A stretch of 64,000 nucleotides of DNA, taken from assembly GCA_035048495.1 (NCBI GenBank), contig CM068541.1, positions 12,655,929 to 12,719,928 of the forward strand, given 5' to 3'. Made by a program: the position numbers and the translations under genes. Shown here piece after piece: positions 21,552-33,274 of the stretch. Every line of letters starts with the position of its first letter. Position 1 is the first letter of the stretch. Origin of the DNA: Euptelea pleiosperma. Its lineage: Eukaryota > Streptophyta > Magnoliopsida > Ranunculales > Eupteleaceae. The notes under the pieces were generated by a model that had not been told where the DNA came from, did no database searches, and was given only the letters and a program-made list of their open reading frames with translations.

Positions 21552-21785
21552 GCAGTCAGCCCAATCGGGCATCCGAGAAGCCGCTGACTTGTTCACTCGT
21601 GGATTTAGTCAAGTGAGTGCCAAAATGAAGTGTCATTGATATAACGAAGGATCCGCTAGATTTGTTATATAGATTGGCAGTCAGCCCAATCGGGCATCCG
21701 AGAAGCCGCTGACTTGTTCGCTCGTGGATTTAGTCAAGTGAGTGCCAAAATGAAGTGTCATTGATATAACGAAGGATCCGCTAGA
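21536..21785 (+). repeat. 125-bp tandem duplication (copia C-terminus-like)
   Basis: Two adjacent copies, 21536-21660 and 21661-21785, differ by one base. Each can be read as a short stretch resembling the copia polyprotein end (ADLFTRGFSQV), so it may derive from a copia relic. The first copy starts inside the right arm of the preceding hairpin. Confidence 0.65.
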
Positions 21786-22849
21786 CGACAACAAGGTGAG
21801 ACTGTTGTGGTTAATGAATGAATTGACATACTTGATTCACCACGTATGTGATATTGGGTCGAGTCATGGTGAGATATTGTAAGGCCCTTACGATGCTCCG
21901 ATAGGACGTTGTATCAACTAGGGGTGTGCTATCATCTTGAGATAATTTTGTACCAGCAGCAACAGGTGAGGTAGTAGCATTATTATATGGAACATATTTT
22001 CAATTTCTTCCAACACCCTAAGCTACATCATAGGAAAGTCTGTCACTTTGTTTACTTGGATTTTATCTTATTAATATGTTCTATCGCAGTTTGGAAGAAT
22101 TATGCCTTTACCATGTATTCTTCACGGAGCAATTGAATTAAGTTCCAGGACTGGTAGGGATAGCTAAAGATGACACACTATGAACTGAAGTGAGGAAATT
22201 TCTTGTGAGCTTTGTATCCAACATCCTCTCCGGAGAATCATAGCAGCAGGCATACAGGTTATTTCCTCTGAACTCAATTCAAAAACTCGATGAACTATAT
22301 CCGACCATTCATGGACACACCCCAAACACTTCTCCTTCCTTGTTTCCTTATTTCCCCTCATAAATTGGGAATTTCTTGTGGAAGGAATTATAAGACAATC
22401 TGACACTCATCCCAATGGATGACCATGTATCCCATAATTGGAAATCACAGTGAGTCGATTCATTATGTTAGCCGAACCAAGCTATTTCATAGACTGATTC
22501 ACAAGAAAATTCTGACTGTAGACAGCTCTATATAGAGTCGAATGGAGAAGTAGGATTCACGTTGCCATCCCCAAACATTTGGTATAAGGCATAGATGATG
22601 AAGATGATGACCAAACCAAAAGAAAATGTTAAATGACAGGGCTCAGCAGTCTTGGCTTAAAAATCCCCCACCTTGGGGAATTTCCCCAAATTTCTGTGAT
22701 ACTGGTGTTGATTGAGGACAAGCAATTTTATAGAAAGGAATACAACAACTGTGATTAACCGGTGACATACTTGGCACAGAACATGCTAGCTTGGCACAGA
22801 GATCTCCTCCAAAGTTTACTTCCCTCCATGTAGAACTGAAGCCAACCCA
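21786..22849. other. Intergenic; nothing identified
   Basis: No conserved frame, repeat or RNA gene recognised. Confidence 0.4.
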
Positions 22850-23640
22850 ATCGAACCTAGTTTTAAGAGAGCTCCATTTTACTCTTTCCATGTAACTTCA
22901 TCTTTGGTGAAACCTTTGATGGCAACCTCGGAGTCGGATTCAATCCAAAACAAAGCAGTCCGCGCCATCAATGATTGCCTGGCACTCAACAAGGTAATTA
23001 GTGACCACCCCAAGACTGGTCAGAAGCACGCCTTTAACTAAGCCATGATTGTCTCTGAAGACAACTCCTACCAGCCAGTACCTGGGTTACCTTTGGAAGC
23101 CCCATCACAGTTTAGTTTTATGATGCCCGGCTGTGGTGGAGTCCATGTGCAAGCTTTAATGGAGGGAGCTTAGCAAGGCCTAGGACTGAGGCCAAAGTTC
23201 TTAAGCACGGCCAAATCAGAACCTGAAGGGTGGATGGCCAGCTTGCTATGTAGATCTGCTTCTCTTACCGCCAACAAGACTGCATGACAAACCGATTCAG
23301 CTGAGGCAGCAAGGTTGTCAAAAATGGCCCTGTTTCAAGCCTTCCAAATGGACGCAATGCAAGGCACAGCAGCTGTGCGCCATAGAAGCTTGAGAAGTGG
23401 CCCATGGTCACCACAAGCAGAGAAAAATAAAGACCAATCTGTCACAGCCAAATACAAGTCAAGCAGTCCCCCAAGGCGGGACCAAATGCTCACAGCAAAG
23501 TTGCATTCAAAGAAGAGGTGCTTGGAGGATTCAGCTTTGGAATTGCATAAGCAGCATCTGGAAGCTAAGTGAACCCCTCTACTTTGAATGTGGCCATCAG
23601 TCGGGAGGGCATGCACCTTGAAGAATCTTCCAAGCTAAGG
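22850..23640 (-). pseudogene. LINE-type relic: zinc-binding RT tail plus RNase H
   Basis: On the minus strand, 23616-23335 encodes a plant non-LTR reverse-transcriptase zinc-binding motif (CCLCNSKAESSKHLFFEC). Downstream, about 23130-22900, broken frames read KLNCDGASKGNPG, the start of a plant LINE-type RNase H. Stops and shifts separate the parts. No upstream RT survives next to it. Confidence 0.65.
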
Positions 23641-23739
23641 CCGCGGTTCTTGGGTGGATTGAGCTTTTGGTAAGTATTAACTCCATTGAGAAGAAGAAAC
23701 TAAGAAAGAACAAAGAAGCCAAGACAGCAAGGTGATTGA

Positions 23740-24250
23740 ACAGACCACCCTAGCTGCAAGGGACAACAAAAGCAAAAGCAAACAACCCAAAAGACAAAGC
23801 AAGCTAACCTACTCTCCCCTGAATAACAAAGATGCCCACTTAAATACCAAATCCTCAAAAGAAAATACCCTTGCACTCTTTGAAAGCTTTAGTCCATTGG
23901 AACATAAGGCTCTTGATAGATAATATGATATGATGGATCTCTTCCTCTTTATCTTCGAAAACCCTTGCATTCCTCTCCTTCCATAACCCTCAAAGCACCG
24001 CAAAAGGCAATATACTCCACATCCGCCTACCACAAGAGAAGGCCGAAATGTGCAAAGAGATCACACACTAACCTCGACATCACCCAAGTCACCGGAAAGA
24101 GGATAGAAGAGAGCACCACACCTCTCTAGCAACATTACAATGGAGCAAAAGATGGTTAACCGACTCGCGATTACTAGGTATTACAAGTTCGTTAATAGTT
24201 CTAGCCTCAACATGCACTTAAACCAGTTCACACAAATCATCATCCACATC
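23740..24250 (-). pseudogene. LINE 3'-end fragment
   Basis: The minus-strand frame 24033-23809 ends in a block (FEDLVFKWASLLFRG) homologous to the C-terminus of the neighbouring LINE copies (FEDMVFRWESI, FEDFVFRWDLI). It is 5'-truncated and degenerate. Confidence 0.5.
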
Positions 24251-24299
24251 CAGTGTTCATTGAATGGTAGACGAAGATAGTTTCCCACAGCCTAACTGA

Positions 24300-26084
24300 A
24301 CGTAAAAGCTTTATTAAGAGAAGGAAAGGGAGAAACAAGACACATGAGCTCGAAGAAACCTCCCAAACGAAACAAAGGGACAACTAATTACCCATGGACA
24401 TGATAGACTCCCATCTAAAGACCATGTCCTCAAAGGTTAAGCCTTTACATTCTTTAAACATCTTAGACCAAAAGAAAAGATAGGCCTTTATAGAGATAAC
24501 AATATCATGGGTAGACGTCTCTTTTTCTTCAAAGATCTGTCTACTTTCGTTCCAAAGGCCCCGCCAAACCGCGACTGGCAAAAGGCTCCACAGTCTATGC
24601 CCACATGGGGGGAAGCAACGAGAAGACCAACGCCCAATAGTCAGGAAAACTAAGGCATGAAGAATCCAATAAATACCAAAGAGACCGAAGAAGAGCTCCC
24701 TCACTTCCCGGGCTAACCTGCAATGAAGGAGAAGATGATTGACGGATTCCCCATCTTCTTTGCACATAACACAGAAGTTCGCCAACACCTAATTCCTTTT
24801 GATGAGGTTGTCCACGCTGAGGATCTTCTCTAGAGATGCGCACCACACGAAAAAGACAACCTTCAACGGCACTTTAGACTCCCAAACCTTAAGCCATTGG
24901 GTAGTCACTTTCCAGGAAGAAGTCGGAAGAGCCGACAACATTCTCCAAGAGGAATCCAGCAGCTCGTAGAACGAGCGGACGGTGAACAAGCAGTTAGACT
25001 TCTCCGACCACCACAAGTGATCCTCCCTTGACCTGTCCAACACCACTCCATTCAACTTCTAAAGAAGAGCTGCCATAATTGGGATTTCCCAATTGTTAAG
25101 ATTGCATCTAAACCCAAAGTTCCAAGTGACTTCGTTACCATCTTCCTTCAAGAAGACCTGCACTATGCTCTCTTTTTGATCCGAGATCCCATACAGCTGC
25201 GAGAACTCTTCCTTGAGAGTCTTGTTGCCACAACACACATCGCACTAGAATCTCACCTTGTCCCCCTTTCCTACTTTGAACCGGATGTTGTTAAGGAAGG
25301 TAGCCGACATCTTCTGGACGCCCCTCCACACTCAGCATCCATAAGGGGTACGGACCTCTTTGCTCATCCAGCCCATCGAGTCAACCCCATGCCTAGCCAC
25401 TACGACCTTTCTCCACAGGCTTTCAAACTCCACTGCAAAGCGCCATAACCATTTACCAAGCAGGGCCTGATTCATGAGCCTTAGATTCTTTACACCTAAC
25501 CCACCAACTCTCCTTGGGGAGCACACAAGACTCCATTTCACCAGCTGATAACCAGAACCATCTTCTCTACCAAACCAAAGAAAATGATGCATCATCTTCT
25601 CCACCCTTCTGACCACCCCCGACAGCATAGAGAACAGAGATTAGTAAGTGGGAAGATTAGAGAGCGTACTCTTAATCAACACTAACCTCTCCCCGTTTGG
25701 ACAAGTACTTAGCCTTCCAGATGGCTAGCCTCCTCTTGCATCTCTCTATTACTAGATCCCATAAAGCTTTAGACTTGTAAGGAGCACCAAAGGGGAGCCC
25801 TAGATAAGTAGCTGGAAGAGCAGCAATAGAAACCTCGAGAGTGGATGTAAGCCCGGTAAATCCTCAATGTCTCCCACTGGATAGACTATGCTTTTAGCAA
25901 AGTTGACCTTAAGACCCGAAACAGCCTCGAAGCACACTAGGAGACCTTTCAGAACCAGACATTGATCCTTATTAGCCTCCAAAAAGATCAACGTATCATC
26001 TGCAAACTGAACTGAGTGTTTCCTTTTATGATAGAGGGCTGTAACAGATTGACTTGAAGGGTCTAGATTTTGATAACCAAACAA
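24300..26084 (-). pseudogene. 5'-truncated L1-type LINE, RT to C-terminus
   Basis: Minus-strand pieces in order: 26084-25800 with the RT catalytic block QFADDTLIFLEA; 25628-25332 with the thumb-like region (GGLGVKNLRLMNQALLGKWLWR); 25055-24789 and 24788-24384 with the zinc-binding region (CVMCKEDGESVNHLLLHC) and the C-terminal FEDMVFRWES block. A stop lies between the last two pieces, and the earlier pieces are separated by shifts. The endonuclease and the first half of RT are missing. It is related to the plus-strand LINE at 33.3-36.6 kb. Confidence 0.75.
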
Positions 26085-26876
26085 AGATGCCTATGCACCC
26101 TCTCTAGCATGATAATTACCTACTGATTGTTGTGATTATTGGTGATCAGGATCCAAGAGGACCTCAGTCAGGAGAGGAGAATACATTGCTAGGTGGAGAT
26201 TTTGCAGGACTACCTAGAAAGTGTGCAACATTAGTGAGCATTACTAATCTGTAAATAACCTCAAATCACAAAGAACACTGCAGCTGACAATCTCCAAAAT
26301 ATATACATATGAAAGCATCTGACATTTCGACAGTATGTTGTTCAATAACCAGGACGAAGAGAGATTGCAGAGTAACAGAGTATTACATTTATATTACAAA
26401 AAGCTGTAAGATGCTGGTGTTTTCCTTCCAAGGCAAGTTCAAAAGGAGAAGTTCCCTCCATAAGCGTAATGCAGGAGTTCTGGAGCCAGCATTCAATGGG
26501 TCCTGTCCAAGAGATCTCCAAAAGGAACGGCGAAACACCCCAAGTGCAAGATCGAACACCATATGTGGGAGTTCACAGCACTGTTCATTGCACATGCATA
26601 GTTATAAAAACTTTGTAGCATACATGGGACTAAACCAGAAATCCACCTGACAATACAACGCAATTGCAAGCCCTTTCCCCTCCAAAAACAACCACATGTG
26701 CGAGCCAATATGCTCTATTCATTGAACAGGCATAGTTACAACAATTTTGAATGTGAATAGAGTAATCCCCAAATCCATCTGAAAATATCTTCCTTCTTGA
26801 AACCGCTGTGTTGTACATAAATAGCTATACTTAGCATTCACATATACACTGTAATTATACACCACAACCAGCCCAA
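26085..26876. other. 3' flank of the PPR gene; no gene seen
   Basis: Contains the presumed 3' UTR of the PPR gene and spacer. Weakly duplicated stretches occur around 26580-26760 (the CATGCATAGTTA / CAGGCATAGTTA blocks). No further feature is supported. Confidence 0.45.
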
Positions 26877-29800
26877 TCACTTCAAAATCATCGGATCTAT
26901 TGGTTCTAAAGGCCTAGAAGAGTGTACAGGACCTTCTTCAGTTTCCGAATCAGAATGCTCTTGTAAGTCCAAAGTGAATCTCATTTCTTGGTCAACCAAT
27001 TCAGCAAGGTCGTGCCTATTGGCATTTATGTAGGCATCTATAACAGCCTTGAACAAGGATTCATTGTGCTCGATCTCCCCATATTTCAATTGGCTGTATA
27101 TCCGCTTCACTCCTTCCACCATTCCAGCTTTTCCATAACAACCTACCAGGTTAATAAAAGTAACGAGGTCTGGTTCTAGGCCCTCATCTTGCATTTTCAT
27201 GAAAATATTCAAAGCCTTGTCTACTGCTCCAGAAGACCCATAAGCATAAATTGCAACATTGTAGGCATAGGAATCAAGACCCACTTCAGCTTTTATGAAA
27301 GTCTCGCAAGATTCCAGTGCAAAGGCATGCAAACCCACAACTGAGAACACGGAGGTTATTACGGCTTGTCTAGCATAAGGTTTTCCTTCCTCGTAACAAG
27401 ACTCTAGCTGCATGACAGCTTCAATAGGAACACCCCCTTTCTTCAACACAGTAAACATTATTTTAAAGGTACCACCATCAGGCAAAATTTTACGTGTAAC
27501 CATCTGTTGCAACAGTTCACCACACTCCCTTAGCTGCCCATTCGTGGTGTAAGATGCCATTACCGTATTAAATGAAGCACAGTCCCTTAGCAACCCTGAT
27601 TCTTGCATCTCCTGAGCAACATCAATCGCTTCGTCAAGCATGCCCATGCTCTTGTAAAGATACATCATGGTGGCAAATGAAACCCCATCTGCCCGACCAT
27701 TTTCTCTTAATTTATCAAAAATAAGTTTGGCTTCAGAAACCATGCCGAGATCTGCATAGAGATTGATCATACTATTTGATGCAATAGTATCAGGACCACC
27801 GTCCAAATCCTTCATCTTCTCGTACAACTCCTGTGCTCCCTCCAAGCACCCCACCTTACTATAAGCCTTAATTAGAGAGGTTAAGACTATCTGATTCACC
27901 GGAATCCCGAATTCTTCCATCATGCGGAAATAATGGAGAGCTTCTTCGACACTACCAGCTTCGGCAAATCCATTTATCAAGGACCCATAAACAACTTCGT
28001 TCGGTTCAACCCCTACTCTTGTCATTTCTCGGTAGACATCCACTGCATCAGAAACCCGGCCCAAACGGGTGTTGCTTGCAATAACAGCAGAGAAAGTTGC
28101 ACACCGAGGTTTGAACCCCGCTTCTTGCATTTCCGCCAAGAGATCCCTGGCAGAGTCCACTAAATCACCCCCCGAAAGCATTTGGATAAGAGAATTATAT
28201 GTGCACTCATCTGGCCAAGTCCCATTACTTCTCATGCTCTTGAAGAGCGAAAGAGCTCTATCATAGAGTTTTGACTTCCCGTATGCTTTGATCATGACAT
28301 TATATTCCACCACATCCTTCTTATGTGCTACTAAATCCATCTTCCCGAAGAACACTGCCTCAGATTCAGTCCAAAGACCCTTGTCTGCATAAGCATCTAT
28401 AATTGCAGCATAAGTCTTTGACGAAATCCCACCTTCCAAATGACAATTTTCCAGAAGGATCTTTGCCCGATCAAGTAATCCCTTGCCAATGTACATCCTT
28501 ATAACGACGGGTATAGAATGCTCATCAATAGGCACACCAGATTGCTCCATTTCTTCAATCACAGCTTCTACTTCTTGAATCATATTTCTCTCAGATAATA
28601 TCTGAAGAATAGCTCTGTGGGTTACAGTATCTGGGAAAAGACCAACCTCTCTGATCTTCCTATAGTACATGAGAGCTGCATCAATGTTCCCTGCATTGGC
28701 GTACAGAGATAGTAAGATATTGTAAGTCTTGGTATCGGGAGAAATTCCCCTTTCATCCATCTTACTAAGCAAAGATTCCGCCTCTGACAAATGCCCATGA
28801 GCCCCACAAGTAAAGATCATAGTATTGAAAGTAACTGTATCTGGTGCCACACCAAATTTCAACATCTCCGCAAAGGTGTACGAGGCATCCTTCAGACGAC
28901 CTGCCTTCCCATACAAATCAATCAATGTATTATAAGTAGCGGCAAGCCGAGGCTTCCGAACGGAAGTCTCTACATCCACTGGAGCAGAATTTTAGAAGGA
29001 GGGAGCCGCCCACCGGCCTTGAAAAGCTCAGTTGACAAGAAATGCTTGGGACTAATGGGGCCCAAACCTGACCCAGAATCATCGATAGAATCCAAATCAA
29101 GACCCTCCAATTCAATCCTCCCAATGCACCAATCCTTAAAAAACTTATCCGCACGATCAAATTCGCCCACGTCTTTGAGAATCCGGATGACTGTGTTCAT
29201 AGTGACCTCATCAGGGAAAAGGCTTCTTTGTTTCATGTGTCTAATCCATAAAAGAGCTTCTTTTACTAGACCCGCTTTTGCATACACATCCACGAGCATC
29301 CCATAAGTATTATTGGTTGGAAAAAGACCATCTCTGGCCATATCAATCCAGCAGAGCCGTAACTCATCCCATTTCTGAGCTCTACCAAGAGCCCGAAGGA
29401 CAACATTGTAGTGAATCACATTGGGAAGGTAGTCTTTCTGGGATTTCATCCATTGAAATACACGGAGAACTCGTCGCCAGTCTCTCTGCTCTTTCAAAAT
29501 TATGGTCTGTTCTTTAGGGTTAAGCTTCCCAACCCATGAATTTAAGGTTTTGTCGAAGTCATCTTCTGTTTCCAGAGCACGTAAAAGTAAAGGCAAAGAA
29601 CCCCCATATCTCTTGTTTCTTCCATTATTAGAAGTTCTTGCGGGCGAGAGTACTGCTTTTGTGCGACAATGGACCTTAAACCCTAGAGAAACCCTGGTTT
29701 CTGATCCAGGGTTTTGCTTTCCAATACATGAAATTAGGGTTTTATCGAAGTTTTCTTGGCTTTCAGAAGCAAGTCTCGAAGGCAGAGAACCGACATGCCT

Positions 29801-29995
29801 GTTTCTTCTGCTTTGGTAATGGAGCTTAAACCCTAGAAAATCCCTATTTTTATCTCTTGAGAACCCTAGAGAAACCCTAGCAATGAAATGAGATTGGGGG
29901 TTTTGAAGCTTACATGGGGTAAATATGGGATTTTGGATCGAATTCTGGAAACTTTCGCGCCCTAATTCTCCCGAGCTGCAACCGCTGAGCATCAT
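26877..29995 (-). CDS. P-class pentatricopeptide repeat protein, At1g73710-like, one frameshift
   Basis: Two overlapping minus-strand frames, 29995-28970 (341 aa) and 28979-26877 (700 aa), together match the layout of the Arabidopsis PPR protein At1g73710. The first carries the N-terminus and early repeats; the second carries about fifteen or more 35-residue P-type repeats (TYNTLIDLYGKAGRL, VTFNTMI, EYNVMIKAYGKSKLYD) and an acidic C-terminus. The frames differ by one base at an A4 run (28990-28993 on the plus strand). One extra A there would make a continuous frame of about 1039 aa. This is either a real one-base deletion or a homopolymer sequencing error. P-class PPR proteins bind RNA in plastids or mitochondria; the target here is unknown. 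Confidence 0.88.
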
Positions 29996-30082
29996 TGACT
30001 GCTAAGGAACCAGCCTTCAGCGCTTTGGTTTGTACCGATGCAGTTATTAGGTAGAGAGTCTTGTGTATATGTTCCGGAGCGT

Positions 30083-31200
30083 GTAAAACTTGTATGACCG
30101 CCGACGGTCATGTAATCCCTGACCGCCCACAATATGTGCCACTTGGCACATTTTTAGAGGACTCTTACCGTATGGATGTTTGACCAATCCCTAAGTGGAC
30201 CTACAAACAAAAAATCAGCTTGATTAGTGATTTCAAACATTTCGATCATGTACCCAAAATACTATTCAAATTCACGCCGTTAAAATCAACCCATGATGAA
30301 TCCAATCCAACGCTTAGAAATCACTAATCAGGCTGATTTTGGTTTGTAGGTCCACCTAGGGATTGATCAAACATCCATATGTCGGTGTCCTCTAAAAACG
30401 TGCCAGGTAATATTGTGACCGACAGTCAGTGATCGTGGTCATGCAGGTTTTACTCATTATGAGCCACGTGGCACACTCTTAGAGGACTCGCTGTATGGAA
30501 GTTTGGGCAATCCCTAGGTGGGCCTACAAACCAAAAATCAACTTGATTAGTGATTTCAAACCTTTGGATCTTTGTGCTTTAAATAATGTTCAATAATGCT
30601 CAAATTCCCATGGTGAAAATCAACCCATGAAAATAACTTCAAATCCAACACCTAAAAATCATTAATTAGGCTGATATTTGGTTTGTCCACCTAGGGATCG
30701 GCCATACCAGATTGTGCCACATGGCTCATATTGCGCCCTATAATTGTCCTTGATGATAGGGCCCTATCATCAAAATTCTACTATTTTCCTAGGGAGTCGT
30801 GACAAAGTAGACCTCATGCATTTTTAAGGTGTGTTTGGAACGCATGCATTCACGGTATGCAAATTCATTTGCTCGTGCAATCGTTTGCTAAGCATATTTG
30901 GAATGCGTGCATTCCACCATGTGCATTTGCAAGGGCACAAGTCATTATTTTTGTTGAGTAAGACTTGATGACAGGCCCTGTCATCAAGGCCAATGACAAG
31001 GTGCAATAGGAGCCACGTGGCATACTCTTAGAATACTCTGATTGTATGGATGTTTTTCTATTCCCTATATGGACCTACAAACAAAAAATCAGCTTGATTT
31101 GTGATTTCAAACCTTTGGATCTTTGTACCTCAAATAATGGTCAATAATGCTCAAATTTTCCACGGTTATGATTTTAACCCTAGATAGATATCAATTTAGA
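30083..31200. repeat. Cluster of foldback MITEs
   Basis: At least three related units lie here. 30083-30454 has arms of about 160 bases beginning GTAAAACTTGTATGACCG and ending with the complement. 30459-30730 begins ATGAGCCACGTGGCACA and ends with its complement. A partial one lies at 31012-31200. All share blocks like AAAATCAGCTTGATTAGTG and CTAGGTGGACCTACAAAC with the family at 20776-21278. They fill the space between the divergent PPR and Mpv17 genes. Confidence 0.65.
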
Positions 31201-31641
31201 GTTATGATAAGGTGCATCATTAACTTATCATGCTTGATATTATGATTTACATGGACTATACATGTGGGTTACAATATATCTTTATTATTTGAACAATCCA
31301 CAATCCATGATTGATTAATGGTTTTGTTTGATTCAAATATGAAGATCCTTGGTATTATTGATTTAACATTCTTTTCCATGAATAATACTAATATTCCCTA
31401 CATTAAACCTTTTTATTCTTCGAGATAACCCATGGAAACTCCTTTAACTAAAATTGAGTATTTATGACTTTCTATAGTAATTCAAATAAAAATTCTCATG
31501 TGACACTATCACGTGCTAATCAATTTTTACCATGCATCGACGTGGGGGGTTTTGTCTCTATGATAAATCCAAAGAAGCTCATGAGATATCATGATATTTC
31601 CACAATAGACCTTCCTTCAACAGAAGCCGACTAGGTAGAGC
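31201..31641. other. Intergenic; nothing identified
   Basis: AT-rich spacer with no recognised gene or repeat. Confidence 0.4.
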
Positions 31642-31925
31642 CATGGTTTAAAATAACGCCGTTTCAAGCAGTTTTAACGGCCGTTAAAATGATAACACCC
31701 CAAGCCTGTTACGTTAAAAACCTTTTTGATGCTTAGAAACTAACTACCGTTCTTTTTGTTTTAATGGCCGTTATAATCGTTTTAACGGTCGTTAAAATCT
31801 AAAAAAATTTGTGGAAAAGAACAGCCATTATTTTCGTTAAATTCCGTTAAAATCCGCCGGTTTTCTGTTTCAACGGTAATGCCCCCAGTCTGTTATATCG
31901 TTATAACGGCCTCTTTTTAACCTTG
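31642..31925. repeat. MITE-like repeat rich in TAACGG/CCGTTA
   Basis: The ends CATGGTTTAAAA and TTTTTAACCTTG are imperfect inverted repeats. The interior repeats AACGGCCGTTAAAA-like blocks many times. Related sequence occurs at 32812-32911 and 36815-36890. No clean target duplication is seen. Confidence 0.45.
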
Positions 31926-32190
31926 GTTATAGGCTTAGAGCTACTCAAACTCTAGAGAACCTGCTTCAATACGTTAAACAAAACTTTCGAAATATATTTA
32001 TATGGTACATTACAGTAAGACATGGATATAAAGTCCTTAAAGAACGCGGGTGGCAATATCCCGGCCCTCAGCAAAAAGATCTCAGCCATGGCCTTTTTTG
32101 AGGGTGAAAAACTAAAAAAATGTAAAACAACTGTTTAAGAGCTTAAATAAAAGAAAGGTAGGTTTTTTGTTTCAGTACCCACACTCTCCG

Positions 32191-32442
32191 ATGGACGCAT
32201 TGGGTGGCAATGGCTGGTTTTGGTGGAAACTTCCTTCAAAAAGGTCCCAATCTCGTTCACGTAGAAGATCCCAACCGTCCGATTCGGTACACAGAGGAGG
32301 AGGTGGTGGTGGTGGCGGACCAAACTTCAATTTCCCACTCAAGCAGGCGGCCACTGCCGCTTCTCTCGTTCTTGCCGGCGACACCATAGCCCAACTCAGC
32401 GCCCGATGGAGCTCTCTCCATCTATCCGATTCGGACAACAAG
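32191..32442 (+). CDS. Mpv17/PMP22-family protein, exon 1
   Basis: 84 codons from the ATG at 32191 to the AAG|GTGAGA donor at 32442/32443, phase 0. The N-terminus is basic and Ser/Arg-rich, followed by a run of eight Gly and then the block FPLKQAATAASLVLAGDTIAQLS, the usual start of this membrane-protein family. The matching continuation is 29.4 kb away at 61812. Family members are small four-helix proteins of peroxisomal, mitochondrial or plastid membranes; the location here is not decided by sequence. The intron contains several complete or partial transposons. Confidence 0.85.
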
Positions 32443-32911
32443 GTGAGAATTTTCGTCTCTCCTTTTTTTTTTTTTTCTCTTTCAACTCAAATGTGGGCAT
32501 AATTTAGCAATAATGAGTATCTAGGGTTTTCTTTGATTACTGATCCTACTATTGATTAGTGTTCCATCCAATTCTGGATCTTGGCCGTAATAACATTGAG
32601 ATTTGTGTTAGAAACATTTTGAGGGTTTGGAATCGCTGGGCATTATCACTGTATAGGACTCATCGTTCTGTCTTATTTTTTGGGGGATATGTTCACTAAA
32701 GAGTGGGCGAAAACGTTGATGAGGTCACTCGGCCCGAAACGTGTGCCAGTAGCAAGATTTGGGTTAATAAATTTCCTCCTATTACAACTTATTATCTTAG
32801 TTGATATCATGGTTTAAGAAAACGGTTATTACACCGTTATAACAGCCATTTAACAGTGATACTCCAACCCCGTTACGGTATATTAGTATTTAATGCCAAA
32901 AGTGTTATAAT

Positions 32912-33252
32912 CATGGTTTTAAATTTTGTTGGAACACCCGAAATTTCGGTTTCGAACTATACCAAAACCGAAACTCAACGAATTTCAAATTTCAGGTAAC
33001 TAGTCAATACGAATAGAAAATAAGATAATAAAGACCCCTTGTTCCATTTTTCAAGGCATAGATAACGATTCCCTTTTCTTAAGGAGATTATAGAGAGATT
33101 ATGGAGATATAAAGAGATAAGATTTGTTTCTAAAAATTAGGGATATTAACCTCATTAATTGTAATTTTTTTTAAAATTTCACTGAAATTTCAAGCGAAAT
33201 TTCGGTTTCAATCAAGGCTGAAACCTTGTCAAAATTGAGATTTAAATCCTTG
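32912..33252. mobile_element. hAT-like MITE with 8-bp duplication
   Basis: A 341-bp element flanked by perfect 8-bp GTTATAAT copies at 32904-32911 and 33253-33260. The ends CATGGTTTTAAAT and the complement of ATTTAAATCCTTG form imperfect inverted repeats. An 8-bp duplication and CA-starting ends point to the hAT superfamily. The interior is non-coding. Confidence 0.65.
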
Positions 33253-33274
33253 GTTATAATACATTTAACACTTA

